Positions 35,256-48,162 of a stretch of 60,737 bases of DNA are shown piece after piece. The DNA is from Mesotaenium endlicherianum (taxonomy: Eukaryota > Streptophyta > Zygnematophyceae > Zygnematales > Mesotaeniaceae). Each line of letters opens with the position of its first letter. Positions within the stretch are counted from its first letter, which is position 1. The notes beneath the pieces are model-generated. The model was given only the letters and a program-made list of their open reading frames with translations, had not been told where the DNA came from and ran no database searches. The DNA lies in the NCBI GenBank assembly GCA_009602735.1, contig WELA01010152.1:132581-193317 (forward strand), written 5' to 3'. Position numbers and translations under genes: made by a program.

Positions 35256-38200
35256 ATGGGTCCTGCTGAACTGGATTCACTATGCATGCCTGACAACCAG
35301 ATAAAGGAGACCATCAGCAATATAGACGTCCAGAGAGTGCACACTCTGGATGCTCTTGTTCCACCTGATGTCCAACATTTCTTTGCTACGTCAGGAGAAC
35401 AATGCGAAAGTCAGGAAAAGACAGTCCCCCCTATCCTACTGCATTGCATGATTGCAGGTAGGAAGGTGAGGGCATTTGTTGACGGAGGGGCGTCACATAC
35501 TTTTATCCACAAGGACTTAGTTAAGCGGCTAAGGCTGCCTACTGTCACCCAAGGGAATAGAAAAATATTCCTTGGAGATGCCTCAAGTATCCCGGGAGGA
35601 GTTATAACCAAGCCTATTGAGGTCCAGTTAGGTTCTGGCATTGCAGTTCTAACTGAAACGCTTACATTTGAGGTACTCAACACTGGCTTTTATGATCTCG
35701 TGCTAGGCAGGTCCTGGCTTAATAGACATCAAGCTGAAGTGTGTTGGAGCAGAGGTACAGTTAAAGTGAGAGGAGCCAGTGATGGGCAGACTGACTTGGC
35801 ACCCACCAGTGCTCTTCCTCTTGTTCTGTGTGGATGGCAAATGATGGAAATGAAGAGGCTTCCAGAAGGATGCAAGTTGCTGAATGCAATGGAGTTCGTC
35901 AAAAGCTGGAACCAGAAGGAAGACAGAAAGTTATGTCTACTGCTAAGAGAGGTACCTCCTCAACCTGAAGAAGTGGTGGAGAAAAAGGTAAGTTCTCCGA
36001 AGCACCCGACTGCTGCAAAAATTGTTGCTCAGTACACGGATGTGTTTAATATGCCTCCAGGACTACCCCCTAAGAGAGAAGTAGATCATAGGATTGATTT
36101 ATTACCTGGAAGTCAGCCACCCTGGCAACGCACTTATGGCTTGTCTTATGTGGAGAGCGAGGAGTTGAAAACACAGATTGCAGAGCTTGAGGAAAATGGT
36201 TATATTTCTCCCAGTAAATCACCTTACGGCGCACCCATCCTATTTGTTAAGAAAAAGGATGGCAGTATGCGGATGTGTGTGGATTACAGAGCCCTGAACA
36301 GAATTACAGTAAAGAACAAGTATGCTTTACCCAGGATCGAGGACTTGCTTGATACCCTGTCTGGTGCTAAGGTGTTCAGTAAGATAGATCTCAAGAGTGG
36401 TTATCATCAAATCAGAATTGCTGAGGGGGATGAACACAAGACTGCCTTCCGTACACGTTATGGACACTATGAGTTCAACGTGATGCCATTTGGACTGACT
36501 AATGCTCCTGCTACCTTCATGGGTGCTATGAATGACATTTTCAGACCTTATTTGGATAAGTTTGTGCAAGTTTTCCTGGATGATATTTTAATCTTCTCTA
36601 AAGATGAAGCTCAGCACGCTGAACACTTAAAGACAGTCCTAGACAGTCTAAGAACGAATCACTTATATGCTAAAATGAGCAAGTGTGATTTCTTTAAGGA
36701 AAGTATTGAATTCTTAGGCCACGTTGTCAGTAAAGAGGGCATCAATGTGGACCCTAAGAAAGTCCAGACCATAAGGGACTGGCCAGTACCACAGTCTGTC
36801 TCTGAAGTTAGATCTTTCCTCGAGTTGGCTAACTACTATATGAGATTTATAGAGAATTATTCCACAAAGGCCAGTAAACTGACTGACCTTACTAAGAAGG
36901 ACATAGGGTACGTTTGGGGGGAAGAGCAGCAGGCTGCCTTCCAGACCCTTAAAGATGCCCTTTGTTCTGCCCCAGTGCTAGCCGTGTATGACCCCAGCAA
37001 ACGGGTGCAGGTGGTTACTGATGCCTCTGACTTTGCCATGGGTGCTATTTTGTTGCAGCCTGCTGACAAAACCACAAAGGATGGTAAGGTACGGCAGGAG
37101 TGGCATCCTGTGTTGTATGAGTCTATGAAATTTAATCCAGCGGAGATTAATTACTCAGTGCATGATAAAGAGCTGCTAGCTATCATTCATGTACTCAAAC
37201 AGTGGAGAGCATACTTACATGGTAAAGCTTTTAAGGTGATTACAGATCATCTAGCTCTGACCCACTTTCAGAAGAAGTCCAAGCTGTCGAGGAGGGAGAA
37301 CCGCTGGAGCCAGATGCTGGAGCAGTTCCAAGTCCAGATCGACTACAAACCAGGGAAGTTGAATCCTGCTGATGCACTCTCTAGAAGACCTGACTTGCAA
37401 GAAAGGAACTTCAGTCAGCATGCTGTAGATAAAGTTCTGTGTGCACTCACTTCACTAAAGGTGAAAAAGTCCTTCCTCGAACAACTTAGGAAAGCCTACC
37501 TTTCTGACCCAACATTCGAGCCCAGCCCCAATACTGGTGTGTGTCGTGGTACTGCACTCGGGTATAAGCTTAAGGGAGGGGTCTGGGTGACTAAAACCAC
37601 TTCAGGCAGGCTGAAGCTGGTCATTCCTAATAATTTGGAAATAAGGTCCCTTTAATTGAGTCAAGCACATGACAGTTTACTGGGTGGGCATTTGGGGCAG
37701 GCCAAAACTGTTGGCAAATTGGCAAAACATTATGCTTGGGAGGGATTACCTCGGGAGGTCTTGAATTACGTTAAGTCCTGTGACCAGTGTCAAAAGAATA
37801 AGTCTAGGCACACACCACCGGGGGGCCTCTTACAACCGCTGCCCATCCCAGCTGGCCGCTGGGAAACAATATCCATGGACTAGGTGGTCACACTGCCACG
37901 AATTGCCAATGGGCATGATTCGATACTGGTAGTCGTTGATAAATTGACAAAAATGGTCATTTTTATCCCCACAACTGTCAAAGTAACTGCACTCGAAACA
38001 GCGAGACAGTTCTACAACCATGTAGTATGCCAACATGGGCTACCCTCTAATATCATCTCAGACAGAGACTCAAAATTTACCTCTAAGTTCTGGAGAGCCT
38101 TAATGGGGTTAATGGGAGTCAAATAGCTGCTCAGCACAGCTAACCACCCTCAGACTGATGGGCAGACTGAAAGAACTAACCGAGTTCTGCAGGAGGTGCT

Positions 38201-38974
38201 GAGAGCATATATTAACCAAAAACAAGATAATTGGGATGACTTGTTGCCCCAAATTCAGTTTGCGGTCAACAGTGCGGTGCACCCGTCAACAGGCAAGACT
38301 CCTTTTAAACTCAGCCTGGGTAGAGTCCCTAAGTCCCCTGTAGATGTGCTAGGGGAGTCTTTGATTCACCCTGAAGGGATTGACAATCCGGTCTCCCTCC
38401 AGTTAACTCAGGAGTTTGCTGACACCCTGTCGGAAGTCCAACAAAACCTGCACAAAACCCAACAAAACCAACAAAAATACGCTAATCAACACCGTCGGGA
38501 GCTGACATTTTCTGAAGGCGATATAGTCAAACTGCATTCTCAGCACCTGTACCTCCCTGGTGTGGTCAAGAAAAAGCTTGGCCCTGTCTGGGTCGGTCCA
38601 TATTCGGTGGTGCGTCGTGTCGGTCAGAATGCTTACAAACTGAACATGTCAGCCGAATACAAGCGACACCCGATCTTTAATGTCTCCTTCCTGGAACCAT
38701 ACATCAAAGGTGATACACTGTTCACAGGTCGGTTACCTGTCCAACCGGGACCGGTCCCCGCTGTCAGGGACGGNGTGACTCTGACGAATATGAGGTTGAG
38801 GAGATTTTAGACGCGCGCTCGGTCCGTCGCTTGTCTAAATACGTCATGAAATACCTCATTCGATGGAAGGGTTACGATGCCTCTGGGGACACTCGGGAAT
38901 TTAAGGACCATTTGACCAATGCCAAAGGGGCGTTAAAACGGTTCCACCTTCAGGCGGCTGGAGTCCCTCCATAA
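35256..38974 (+). pseudogene. pol: Element E pol with several nonsense codons
   Basis: Open from MGPAELDS (35256) for 799 codons through protease, RT (FLDDILIF) and RNase H. It then has TAA at 37653-37655 ([10 protein letters not shown]), TAG at 37881 (Trp codon of SMDW) and TAG at 38124 (Gln codon of GVKQLL). The integrase core, C-terminal region and chromodomain remain recognisable up to TAA at 38974. An N and a frame change occur at 38774. Confidence 0.88.
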
Positions 38975-39020
38975 CTGTCATTTTCGTTGACACGGAAAGG
39001 TGACAGGCGGTCCTGTCTCC

Positions 39021-39040
39021 ATTTAAGTTGGAGGGGAAAA
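39021..39040 (+). other. Internal polypurine tract of E
   Basis: atttaagttggaggggaaaa between pol and ORF3, as in A and A2. Confidence 0.6.
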
Positions 39041-39250
39041 TATATGACAATTAGTGAGCGAGAGCGATAAAGGGACAGTTACGTGAATCCTAAGTGTCAG
39101 CATAGTGACAAGATGGGACAGCCTGGCCCACATAAAGCACCTTGAGCTGAAGGAAAATGGGCCTCGCACAGCAATACATCACTTAACTCATTCATACGTT
39201 TATGTTTAGCGCACCGCAACAGCGTCAACTTTTAGCAATCACCCTGTAAG

Positions 39251-39356
39251 GTAAACAGGAGCGAATCCACCAAACTAATACGAACATACTTCCTGCCTGC
39301 AATCCCTATGACAAAGGTCGATATCCTACTAACTTGTGCCCTGGTTACATGTACAG
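39251..39356 (+). promoter_or_regulatory. Putative intron before ORF3 in E
   Basis: Donor TGTAAG|GTAAAC at 39251, TACTAAC at 39327-39333, acceptor CAG ending at 39356, one base before the ATG at 39358. Length is 106 nt. Confidence 0.65.
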
Positions 39357-39357
39357 G

Positions 39358-41042
39358 ATGGCTCCCACCACACAAAAGGAGGACAAAAAGCGCAAGGCAG
39401 AAGAAGCCAGGAGGACGATGGAGCAATACCAGAAGGAGCTAGCGGCGACGTCCCTCACCAGGAGAGAACAAGAAAGGGTCCGCAAGCAACAAGAGGCGGC
39501 AGAAGAGGCACAGAGGAAGAAGGATCAGGAAGCGGAAAACCTCAGGAAAGCTGAGGAGGAGAGACAGAAGAAACAATAAGAAGATGCGGCAGCGGCAGAG
39601 GAGGAGAAAAGGAAGAAGATTGAAGCGGACAGACAGAAGAGCTTGGCCACTTACAGGTATACTGTTGTGGGTGGCCAAAACTTTGATAACCTGAAGGAAG
39701 CATTGCTGGCAGCCCAGGAGATCAACAAGCTGGAACAGACAACACTGCTACAGAGAAAAGGAGCTGCAGCATTGGATAGGTACATCGAGACACACACTGG
39801 TGTGGTCCTCTACGAGGATTACGCCAAGATGGTGGGCTATACAGCAAAGCAGGCCCGGTACCTTGCAGATGATTTAGAAGACAAGCCGGTCCCCATACCG
39901 GGAATAGTGGGAGATCAGAGACTCATCCGGATGGTGAGCATGCGGCCCGATAGCTTTAAGGATACGCTATTCTACCTCACACTACTGCCAGCTTACAATG
40001 AAGTTGAGAGAAGGAGCTGGGAGTACTTGGCCAGGGAAGCAGGACAGCAGATGTTCTCTCCCCACTGGTTCCCGTGTAAATTGAGGAAGGCTGAGCACGG
40101 ACCCCAGTAGCCAACAGACTACCAGCAGACAACAGACTGGAGGTGGATGACCGTCACAAATAGAAGCAGGAGTGTGACTGAGCCCAACCGGATGACTTCT
40201 ACTATGGCCTAGACGGCTATCTCATCCTACCACCTCACATTGCCCCTTGGGACCCCAGGCTGAATGGATGCCTGAGCAATATGAATGCAGAGACCAAGGA
40301 GCATAGGAGGAGGGGAAGAGAGTACTTCTCTAAGGGAAAGCATGCCTTTGTCAAATGGGCAAAGAATGCAGGCCGGATAGATATCAGTAGGCTGAAGGCC
40401 AAGCAACCTCCAGCGCGCCCTAAGAAAGGGAGGTCGGTAGACTACTCCATGTCTACTAGGGAGCAGGACGACTTAGTGGACGAGACTCCTACTCTCTCCG
40501 AGGAGGAGGATGAGGAGGATGAGGAGGAAGAACAAGGCAGAGGAGAAGCGTCAGCAGCTGGTACTCAGGAGACCCAGGGGCAGGCAGGGGCACTTCCTAA
40601 AGAACCACGATCAGGTATTTGGAACGTGATCCTCGTCATGGAGGCAACTGGACCCCGCGCTCGCTCCCCCAGCCCACCTGCCCAAGCAGGGGAAGAAGCT
40701 GATCTGACTGTACTGGGCAGCAGACACAGACAGAAATCCCCAGAGGACAGGGGTGCCAGAAGAGGGACACGCGGGTGGGCCAGAGGTATGCCAGCCTCCC
40801 CCTCCGCTCAGGGGCATGTACCTCTAGCCAATGTATTTCAGCATCCTACTGGAATGCCTGTCTATGTGGGGATCAACACCCAAGTGGTTGAAGAGCAGGC
40901 TACCATCCTTCGTTCTCCTCGAGGTCCAACTTTAGAGCAAACGGGGTTCTTTAGAAGGCCAGCTGACAGACCTAGAGGGCTGTCCAGATCTAGGTCCAGA
41001 TCTTGGTCTCCTGATCCTGAAGCCCCAGGAACAACCCCCTAA
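39358..41042 (+). pseudogene. Element E ORF3, broken
   Basis: It starts MAPTTQKEDKKRKAEEARRT and keeps the coiled coil, the YTVVGGQNFDNLKEAL region, the acidic run and the RS tail, ending at TAA 41042. It has TAA at 39577-39579 (Gln codon), and a rearranged CAGCAG-like segment with frame changes at about 40108-40240. The 3' polypurine tract is at 41141-41155. Confidence 0.85.
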
Positions 41043-41155
41043 GCAACAGGCTGAAGGGGGCAGTCACTGGTAGAGGCGGGTCAGGTTCAGTTTCTTGATT
41101 AAAGACTCCTGCAGTTTAATGTTGTCGAGGCGACAACAAGTTAAGTTGGAGGGAT

Positions 41156-41873
41156 TGTAATGAATCAGTATATTAGAAAATATAATATTCATTTAAATAT
41201 AATAGTAAATTAAGTTCAGCCTGCTGAACTTTAGTTAATAATCAGTTTGCTAGACTTTATATTTGATATCAGTTTAATGCAGCCGGATGCAGCCAGCTGA
41301 AGTCAGCTTAAGTCAGCTTGCTGACACATTCTTTGACAGCCAGTTGACTTCCGTACTCGGTAGCAGCGAACTGCCTCAATATGCATCTAAGTGTGGTATG
41401 CTAGATGAATGGCCAGATGACATCCCTATGATGGATGGCGATTCGGGATGATGGGAGATGGCGGTGGATTTGGTTAACCGAGGTCCTACCAACGTGGTTA
41501 ACTCCCGGGTAGGCGGTGCCATCGCACTGACCGTTGAACAGTAAACTCATTCCATGTACATATGCTAGGCACTGCTCTCGAGTTCGGCATTCGGAAACGA
41601 GGCCAACTCTCTTGTACAGCTTACTGAGAGAGATCTGAATCCAAGGCGAGAAGCCATTGATACGCACTGTCTTCTAACCTTGCTTATGTATGAGTTTACT
41701 GATTTGCATTATTGATGCTAGTTTACTCGCATTTGACTTACGAGTATTATTCACTGCTAGTGTGTTGTCCTTTGCCGTTTAACCAGTTAACGGAAAATAC
41801 CATAAAGATTACTTGCTGATATAAAGATCTTTATTAATTGTTAATCGCCTATTTGGTAAGTCGATTCATTTTA
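41156..41873 (+). repeat. Element E 3' LTR
   Basis: 718 bp starting TGTAATGAATCAGTATATTAG. The final CA is changed to TA (GATTCATTTTA). Confidence 0.9.
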
Positions 41874-43508
41874 TATTGAGAGCAGTTACAAGTTGATATA
41901 GGACAAGCATGCTGCGCCTAAGTTTCACCAGCGCAATCACAAAGGTGTGGAGACGCATATACAGTATGCTCGCGAGGGAGTGGAGGAGTTGGTAACTTGG
42001 TAGCCTCCGGGGCTGCCATAGAGTGGACCAGGTTTGCCGCACCAGGTTTGCCGGGTTTGCCGCACTGCATATGCCCATTGAACTTTGTTGAGGGGAAAAA
42101 GCTAATGTTTATCCAACTAGGGTTGATCCACCATGAGACCAGTTTGCGGTTTGTTTAATCTAGTAATTTATTTTTGCAATCAATTTAAAGCAAATTGAAC
42201 ATAAACTGTACAAATTTATGCATCTGTGCAGCTGCATCCGACTGTGTTGATCAAGTGGACAAAATATAAGGGGCATTCTTCTGTCCAAACTTCACCATGC
42301 GTTTGTCATCACAACTCAGAGAATCACAACTGTTTTGCTAGATAATGAGGCTGCCAGCATATTCTTAAAAGACATGACATGACTGTGGACAAATGATCTG
42401 ATGGAATGCAGCTTCAGTTCATATAGATCACATTCCTGTCCACTACACGTTAGAAAGCATCTCCACACTACACGTTAGAAAGCATCTTCACACTACACAT
42501 TAGAGAGCTGTCCACAATTACTAACTAAATCCCAGAGACTTGCAAATGTGACGCATACCATGATCTCTCATTACATCTTAACTCTCAGTAACATCTGATT
42601 GTGTCCATCAATAACAGGTGGAATAAGAAGAATTTAAGAGGAAGGGTCACGTACATTCATCACTGTAATGAAAGAGAAACCCACTTGTTGAGCTCAAAAA
42701 GTACAAATTCTTGGCAGCGTATTCTCAACAAGCATCAAACAAAGATATGGCACTTACAAAAAATATGCTCTTGTAAAGAGAGTCCTGCCGTGCTCACCCC
42801 TAGACCACCAAAGCAACACTGAGACTAGAAGTAGATTCCCACAAACTAAGGTCTGGGACCTCGATATGACCAATTGCAGACTATGATGCATTCGCAATAT
42901 GCAAGTCACAATGCAAAATGTGATTCAACTTGTGCTGTATCCAGCTTTTGTCTTAAATGAAGCAGCAAAATCTTCCACCACAATAATCACCTCAGACAAC
43001 TGCTGTTCACCACTTATGAAAATGATCCAAGGACCTGCATTGGTCAAACTTTACAACCATGCACATTGCTAGACTAAATCCATACAGACCCCACTAGCAA
43101 GTCTTCTTCACACCACACCCTACCCATTGCTAGCAGGAGAAACTAATGCGGCAAAAAAGAAACATAAATAGCAGCACAGCTCTCCTCTTGTAACCAACAA
43201 GAGCGTGAAAGAGGGAGTGACATGACACCCACGTGTGGGAAAGAAATGGATGGCCCAATTGATTTTTTTTACAAACTTACATGCCAAGCGGGCTCAATAT
43301 AACCCTATAATTATGGCTTAGGAATCCATGATACAAGAAATTATAAGCTACAGGTACAGTGAACTCTACTTGAGATGAAATGTACAAAATAATTTTGATT
43401 GGTATAGACTCCAAGTGATCCACAATTGCTGTTCAGCTGCCTATTGTTTTGGGTGGTGTCGCATAGTAGCAGACTACGTTGTTACATGGCATTGTCGACA
43501 AAATTGGT
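41874..43508. other. No supported gene; includes likely psaG 3' region
   Basis: AT-rich sequence with only short frames. The part next to 43508 is probably the psaG 3' untranslated region. It contains a small tandem repeat at 42441-42514. Confidence 0.5.
42441..42514. repeat. 25-bp tandem repeat, three copies
   Basis: The unit starts cactacacgttagaaagcat; copies begin at 42441, 42466 and 42491, the third diverged. Confidence 0.85.
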
Positions 43509-43863
43509 CTAGAACTTGGGCTCGTAGCCGTTAAAGGCAGTGGCGACGATGAAGAAGCCAATAGCGTGGCCAATGGCCCCCCATGCCAAGGTGTCAACGA
43601 TTGTGAAGCCAGCGGGGTCGTTTGTCTTCAAGATTCCCTCAACCTCCTGGGCCCTGGAGTCACCAGCGTCGAAGTGGGTAACACCGTTCTGCTTGGGGAG
43701 GCGTGCTAGCGGTGATAACCTGGAAGGTGTTAGCGTCGCAGGTCACGCGCGACCTGGACATGGCCACGTTGGTCCGGGCCTTGAATGAGGAGGTCTTTGC
43801 TGGGAGAGCCTTGAGCCCAGCAAAGTGTGTCAAAACGCATGCTGTAGCTGCGAGGGCTGCCAT
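43509..43863 (-). CDS. psaG: PsaG, photosystem I subunit V, internally deleted
   Basis: The ATG at 43863 starts a plastid transit-like N-terminus ([20 protein letters not shown]) followed by [14 protein letters not shown], which lines up with the mature PsaG start. In another frame, [19 protein letters not shown], then [27 protein letters not shown] and NGYEPKF match the stromal loop and second membrane helix of PsaG, which anchors LHCI to the photosystem I core. The stop TAG is at 43509. The first membrane helix (about 20-25 residues around a GRFVF motif) is missing at about 43700-43711, and the two parts are out of frame. It may be a pseudogene, a deletion allele or an assembly collapse. 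There is no room for an intron. Confidence 0.72.
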
Positions 43864-44734
43864 CTCTGTTGCTTGTTAGTAGATGCTACAAGAACAGAGG
43901 AACGAGCTGACAGAAGGTTTCAGATTTTTTTTGCTATGGCTGAATGAGAGGAGTGTTACAGAGAGCTTATTTCTGGACCCCCTTCTTGCACATCTCACTC
44001 CATGATAGGATCCGTAGAAGTCAAAAAAGCGAATGTCGTGTGACCAGATACCGAGAAATTCGCCGATACGTCATACGATCGTCGATGCATCGATCGGACT
44101 GCACTCACAGCTTACGCGCGAAACGTTCCCCCAAAAATGATTCGAAATCCTACGCATCAGCGTGCCATTCGCTTAGGCAGCCAACCTGGATGTTCTCTTC
44201 TCAGCAATTTGCAGCAAACAGCAGCAAATCTGCACCAAACGGGAGAGTCACACCTTTCTCCTCGCCACGTAGCAGGAAAATTACAAGTTTCTCACGAAAA
44301 TCACGCTTTAGGACGAAAAGCTTTTCCTGTGCAAATATTGCACTTCGCTGGAAAACAATATCGTGTTCAAACTTCACAAATGGTCAACACTTGTCGTTCA
44401 GGTCGCCACAGCTATTCAACGCTGGAAATTTTTTGGAGCTGTCAGAAGCGAGGGGGCGTAATAATCAGGTAACAATGATGGCTAGAAACAGCAAGCAGCA
44501 GCAAGCACCTGGCTCTATATGCACCATCACAGCAGTGATTTGACACATACAGAACAAAAGCATAGGGCACTGAGTGAAAGTCGGATACCTGCACGTACCC
44601 CACTTTATCATGTCACATGTGCATGGACTTCAATGAGTAGTTTGCTCTGCTTCGAGGGTCTGAAGTACGAGAAGTTCTGTAAGACGACTCAGTCGCGGGA
44701 ACAAGCCATGGTTGTAGACTAGTGAATGAGGACC
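43864..44734. promoter_or_regulatory. Divergent promoter region, psaG / UPF0114
   Basis: An 871-bp stretch between the two divergent genes; it should hold both promoters and leaders. A 199-codon plus frame (43944-44543) is Arg/Ser-rich without domains and is not called. Confidence 0.35.
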
Positions 44735-47700
44735 ATGGTTTCTACCATTGGTCATCACGGGGCCATTGTGAACTCTTTACACTTTTCTAAGGCTGTTACA
44801 AGCGTCTTCCGTTTGAAGCGAACTGTACAGCCTCCCAACGCACTTTTTGAGCTCAACACCAGACATTGTGCACGCTTTTGTCCGGAGCCTAAGGTCCACT
44901 GTTCAAGGCTGCAATGGCATGAAGGCGCACCAAATAACAACTCAACTGTTCGTCTGTCACGAGTCAAGGGGAAAAGCCAAGGCTTGTCCTGCAATCTCTT
45001 GGAAAATAGACTTAATAACCCTGCGTCAGCAGCCCTCTGGAAGTCCAATTACAGCTCTTGGCAACGTGGTGCATTTGCTAGTGGAAGTTTTAGAACCTCA
45101 CCAGATGATTCTGACATCAATGCTCAAACCGAGTCTGACGACGAAGACGAAGGCACTTGCAGAGTCATATATGATGATGACTGGACAGGTCGAGCAGAGA
45201 GCTGGATTGAACAGGTGGGACACTGAGGAACCGACATTAGAGTGATTTCTTGGTCCAGCCATCTGGGTACGACTATCCGTATAGAGCAATCTTGTCCGCC
45301 AAATCTGTCTCATGTTTCACTTATTACATTCCAATAAGAAGCATGTGCACTGATGAATATTCATGCATCAGTGGCCAACTGCTGCTGTAGGAGCAACCAA
45401 GGGTGTACTTCGAGGGTACTTGTCAAACAAGAGAATAGTAGAAATAACCTTCAGCCTTTTTAGCCGTTAAGTATGTGTTGAAAGCTTGTGTGGCCAGTAA
45501 CCATGGTGCTTCAATTTTCGGAATGGATTGGCACCGAAAATGCCCTCATCATACTTCATATTCTTCAAGCACCTTCAGGACGACTCACATGCATTCAAGC
45601 ATTCTTCAAATAGGTCACATTCATTTTGGCAACATTGAGTGTGCCATCTCCACCTGCTGATTCTCAAATGCCCCCCAGTCAAAGACGAGCTGGCACCACT
45701 GGGGCTGTCATCTGACGTGGCACTGGTTCTTCTGTGGGGGTCTCCAAGTGACGGGGGGTCCTGGTCAAGCAGGCAATCTTCAACTGCAGGTTCCTGACAG
45801 TCATGGCAGTGGCTGGCTCCCTTGCTGGCTCAGTCCTCTGCTTCCTCCAGGTTCCCCCTGCGGCCCCCCTCCCCTCCCCCCTCCCCTTCTGCTCCCGCGT
45901 CGTCTAAGACATCCACATTGCTTCGTTCTTCAATATTTGAAAAATCTGAAGTTTCATCATTCCCATCATTGTTTATGGTCGTCTATGCCTCGACGGTTAA
46001 TGTTACCTAAATGTCAACTGAGGTTCACACTCTGTGCCCGTTGCACTGCCCCTGTGGCTAGGCCTCACAGGCACGAGTTGCAATACCTAAGAAAGAAAGG
46101 TCGTGCAAGGAGTGAACTCTACAAACAGGAGCCTACACTACATTCAAAAGTGAGAAATGTTACCTGTTCATATCCTCAATATCACCATATATTTCAATTA
46201 CACCTGTACCATTCAATCTCTTTGACGCATTTGCAGAACAGTCACACACCCAGATTACAAAATGAGAAATTTCCTTCCAGCCCATGCTGCCAGCTGCAGC
46301 TTCCATGGGACTTAGCTGCCAGGAGACCAACAGCTGCTTGGAAGAGCAGTGAGCCTCCTGGGGTGCTGCACCCCCCTCCCCCTCCCCCCTCAAGCCCTGC
46401 TGGCAGCTGGTGGCTGGCTGGCACTCCATGCTGTTCTCTGACAGTCTTTGACGAGAGGAGACCCGGGAAGGGGGAGAGCGGGAGAGAACACACAACAGCA
46501 CGGTTGTGAGGCTCGTATGTGGCTGCATTGTGCTTATATTGACTGGGGCAGTTAATCCGCACAGCATCCGGGGGAGGTGCAGTCACCGTCGTACAGTTTG
46601 GGTCCGGAACAGATTCCAGACGTGCACTAGCGCTCTTTCAAGGCTAATTCTTGCGGGCAGCAGCTGCAGCCGTAGCAGCAGCAGCGGAGACTTTTATAAG
46701 TCCCGCCGTTTCTCGAATCTCTCAAGCCTGCCTGTCAGAAAAAGCACGCCAGGGGGGCCTCTCCTTCGAGATGCCATCTTTCTCAACACACAATTCCATC
46801 TGCTTGCTGCCTGGAGGGAACCTATTAGAGTCCACATTGGGGTGTGTGCGTTTGAGTGCGTGTGTTGGAGTGCGGGTGAGAGAGCGTATGAACGCAACCC
46901 CGTGCCTCTTGTCTGGAGGGATCTTTTTCCACATGGGTGCTCATAATGTGAGGCACTCTGGTGTTCACACAAATGCGCCTGTCTGTCGCCTCTTGCGGGA
47001 ACCTATTCAGGTGGAGGCTCGATGCTGGGGGGCGCGTGTGCATGCATTTGTGTGGGTGTGCATGCACAGGCGGATGTGCGTGTGTGGGAGAGCGAGCTGG
47101 TGCGTGAGCTCAGCAGGGGTGCTACCCGGCACTGGCAGTAGTATTTCCACATACCTCGTTGCTCGGATGTATGCTGACATGCAGGGGTGGCTGTCTGTCT
47201 GTCTGTCTGTGTGTCTCTCTCTCTGTCTGTGTGTGTGTGTGTGTGTGTGCGTGTGTGTATGAGGGAGCGCGTGAGCTGGGCAGGGGTGCTACCTGGTGGC
47301 GCTGGCGACGGGCGAGTACTTTGCCACGCTCACGCTCAGCCACGCGGCGCACGGCGGCGCCTTCATCTTCAGCCTCATCGAGGCCATCGGTGCGTGACAC
47401 GTGCGCACCTCCCGCCCGCCCCCTGCCCGCCCGCACGCACCCACGCTCCGCACCAAACCCGCTGCACCTCCTCCGCCTCTCCTCCTTTCAGACTACTTCC
47501 CGCTCGAATGCTCAACTGACTGCCAACAGCTCGACAGCAGGCGGCCAGACCGCCGACGGTTGCAGGGCCGACAGTTGAACAGACAGCCGACAACTGGACA
47601 GGCGACAGCTGGCCCGCGTGTGGGGCTATGAAGACTCGCCAGGCTGGGCTGCAAGGGGACCTGCGTGCTCTGTCGGCGAGCTCCTCTTCTTCGTCTCGCC

Positions 47701-47953
47701 TGCCGGCCTTGCGCTACGTCCGCAAGGAGGGGGGGCCTTTGTTCGAAGGGGTCATGGGTTGGGGTGGAGTGGGGTATGACTCGGCTGCCCAGCCCGTGTA
47801 GCTTTCAACAACCGCTTTTGCCTGCCTGCGAGTCTGACGCACCATCCTTGGCTTTGACTCCCCTGCATTTGCCTCTGCTTCTGGCTCTGCCCGTGTGCCT
47901 CTGCATCTGCTTCGGCCTCTGCCACCACGGGCCTGCCTGCCTCGCGCGCGCGC

Positions 47954-48000
<47 letters not shown>

Positions 48001-48125
48001 CGTCTGTGCACGTGTGCACATGAGCGTGAGGTAAGAAGGGCTGTCAGCTGTCCACGTTCAGTATGGCTGTGGGCTGTGCGCAGGTGGTGCCCCATCAGCA
48101 ATCTTTTTGTTTTGCACTGGGCCAG

Positions 48126-48162
<37 letters not shown>

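Larger units (their letters stand above)
32955..41873 (+). mobile_element. Element E: full-length, decayed chromovirus of the A family
   Basis: Plus-strand copy with LTRs at 32955-33674 and 41156-41873 and primer site at 33676-33687. The flanks AATTG and TATTG (41874-41878) look like a 5-bp duplication with one change. gag, pol and ORF3 are all present in order but each carries nonsense or frame lesions. There is one N at 38774. Confidence 0.93.

Noticed and set aside
42441..42514. Possible CRISPR-like array
   Set aside because: A direct 25-bp tandem repeat without spacers in a eukaryotic context.
43944..44543. 199-codon Arg/Ser-rich frame between psaG and UPF0114
   Set aside because: No domain, overlaps the expected promoter and leader region; probably chance.
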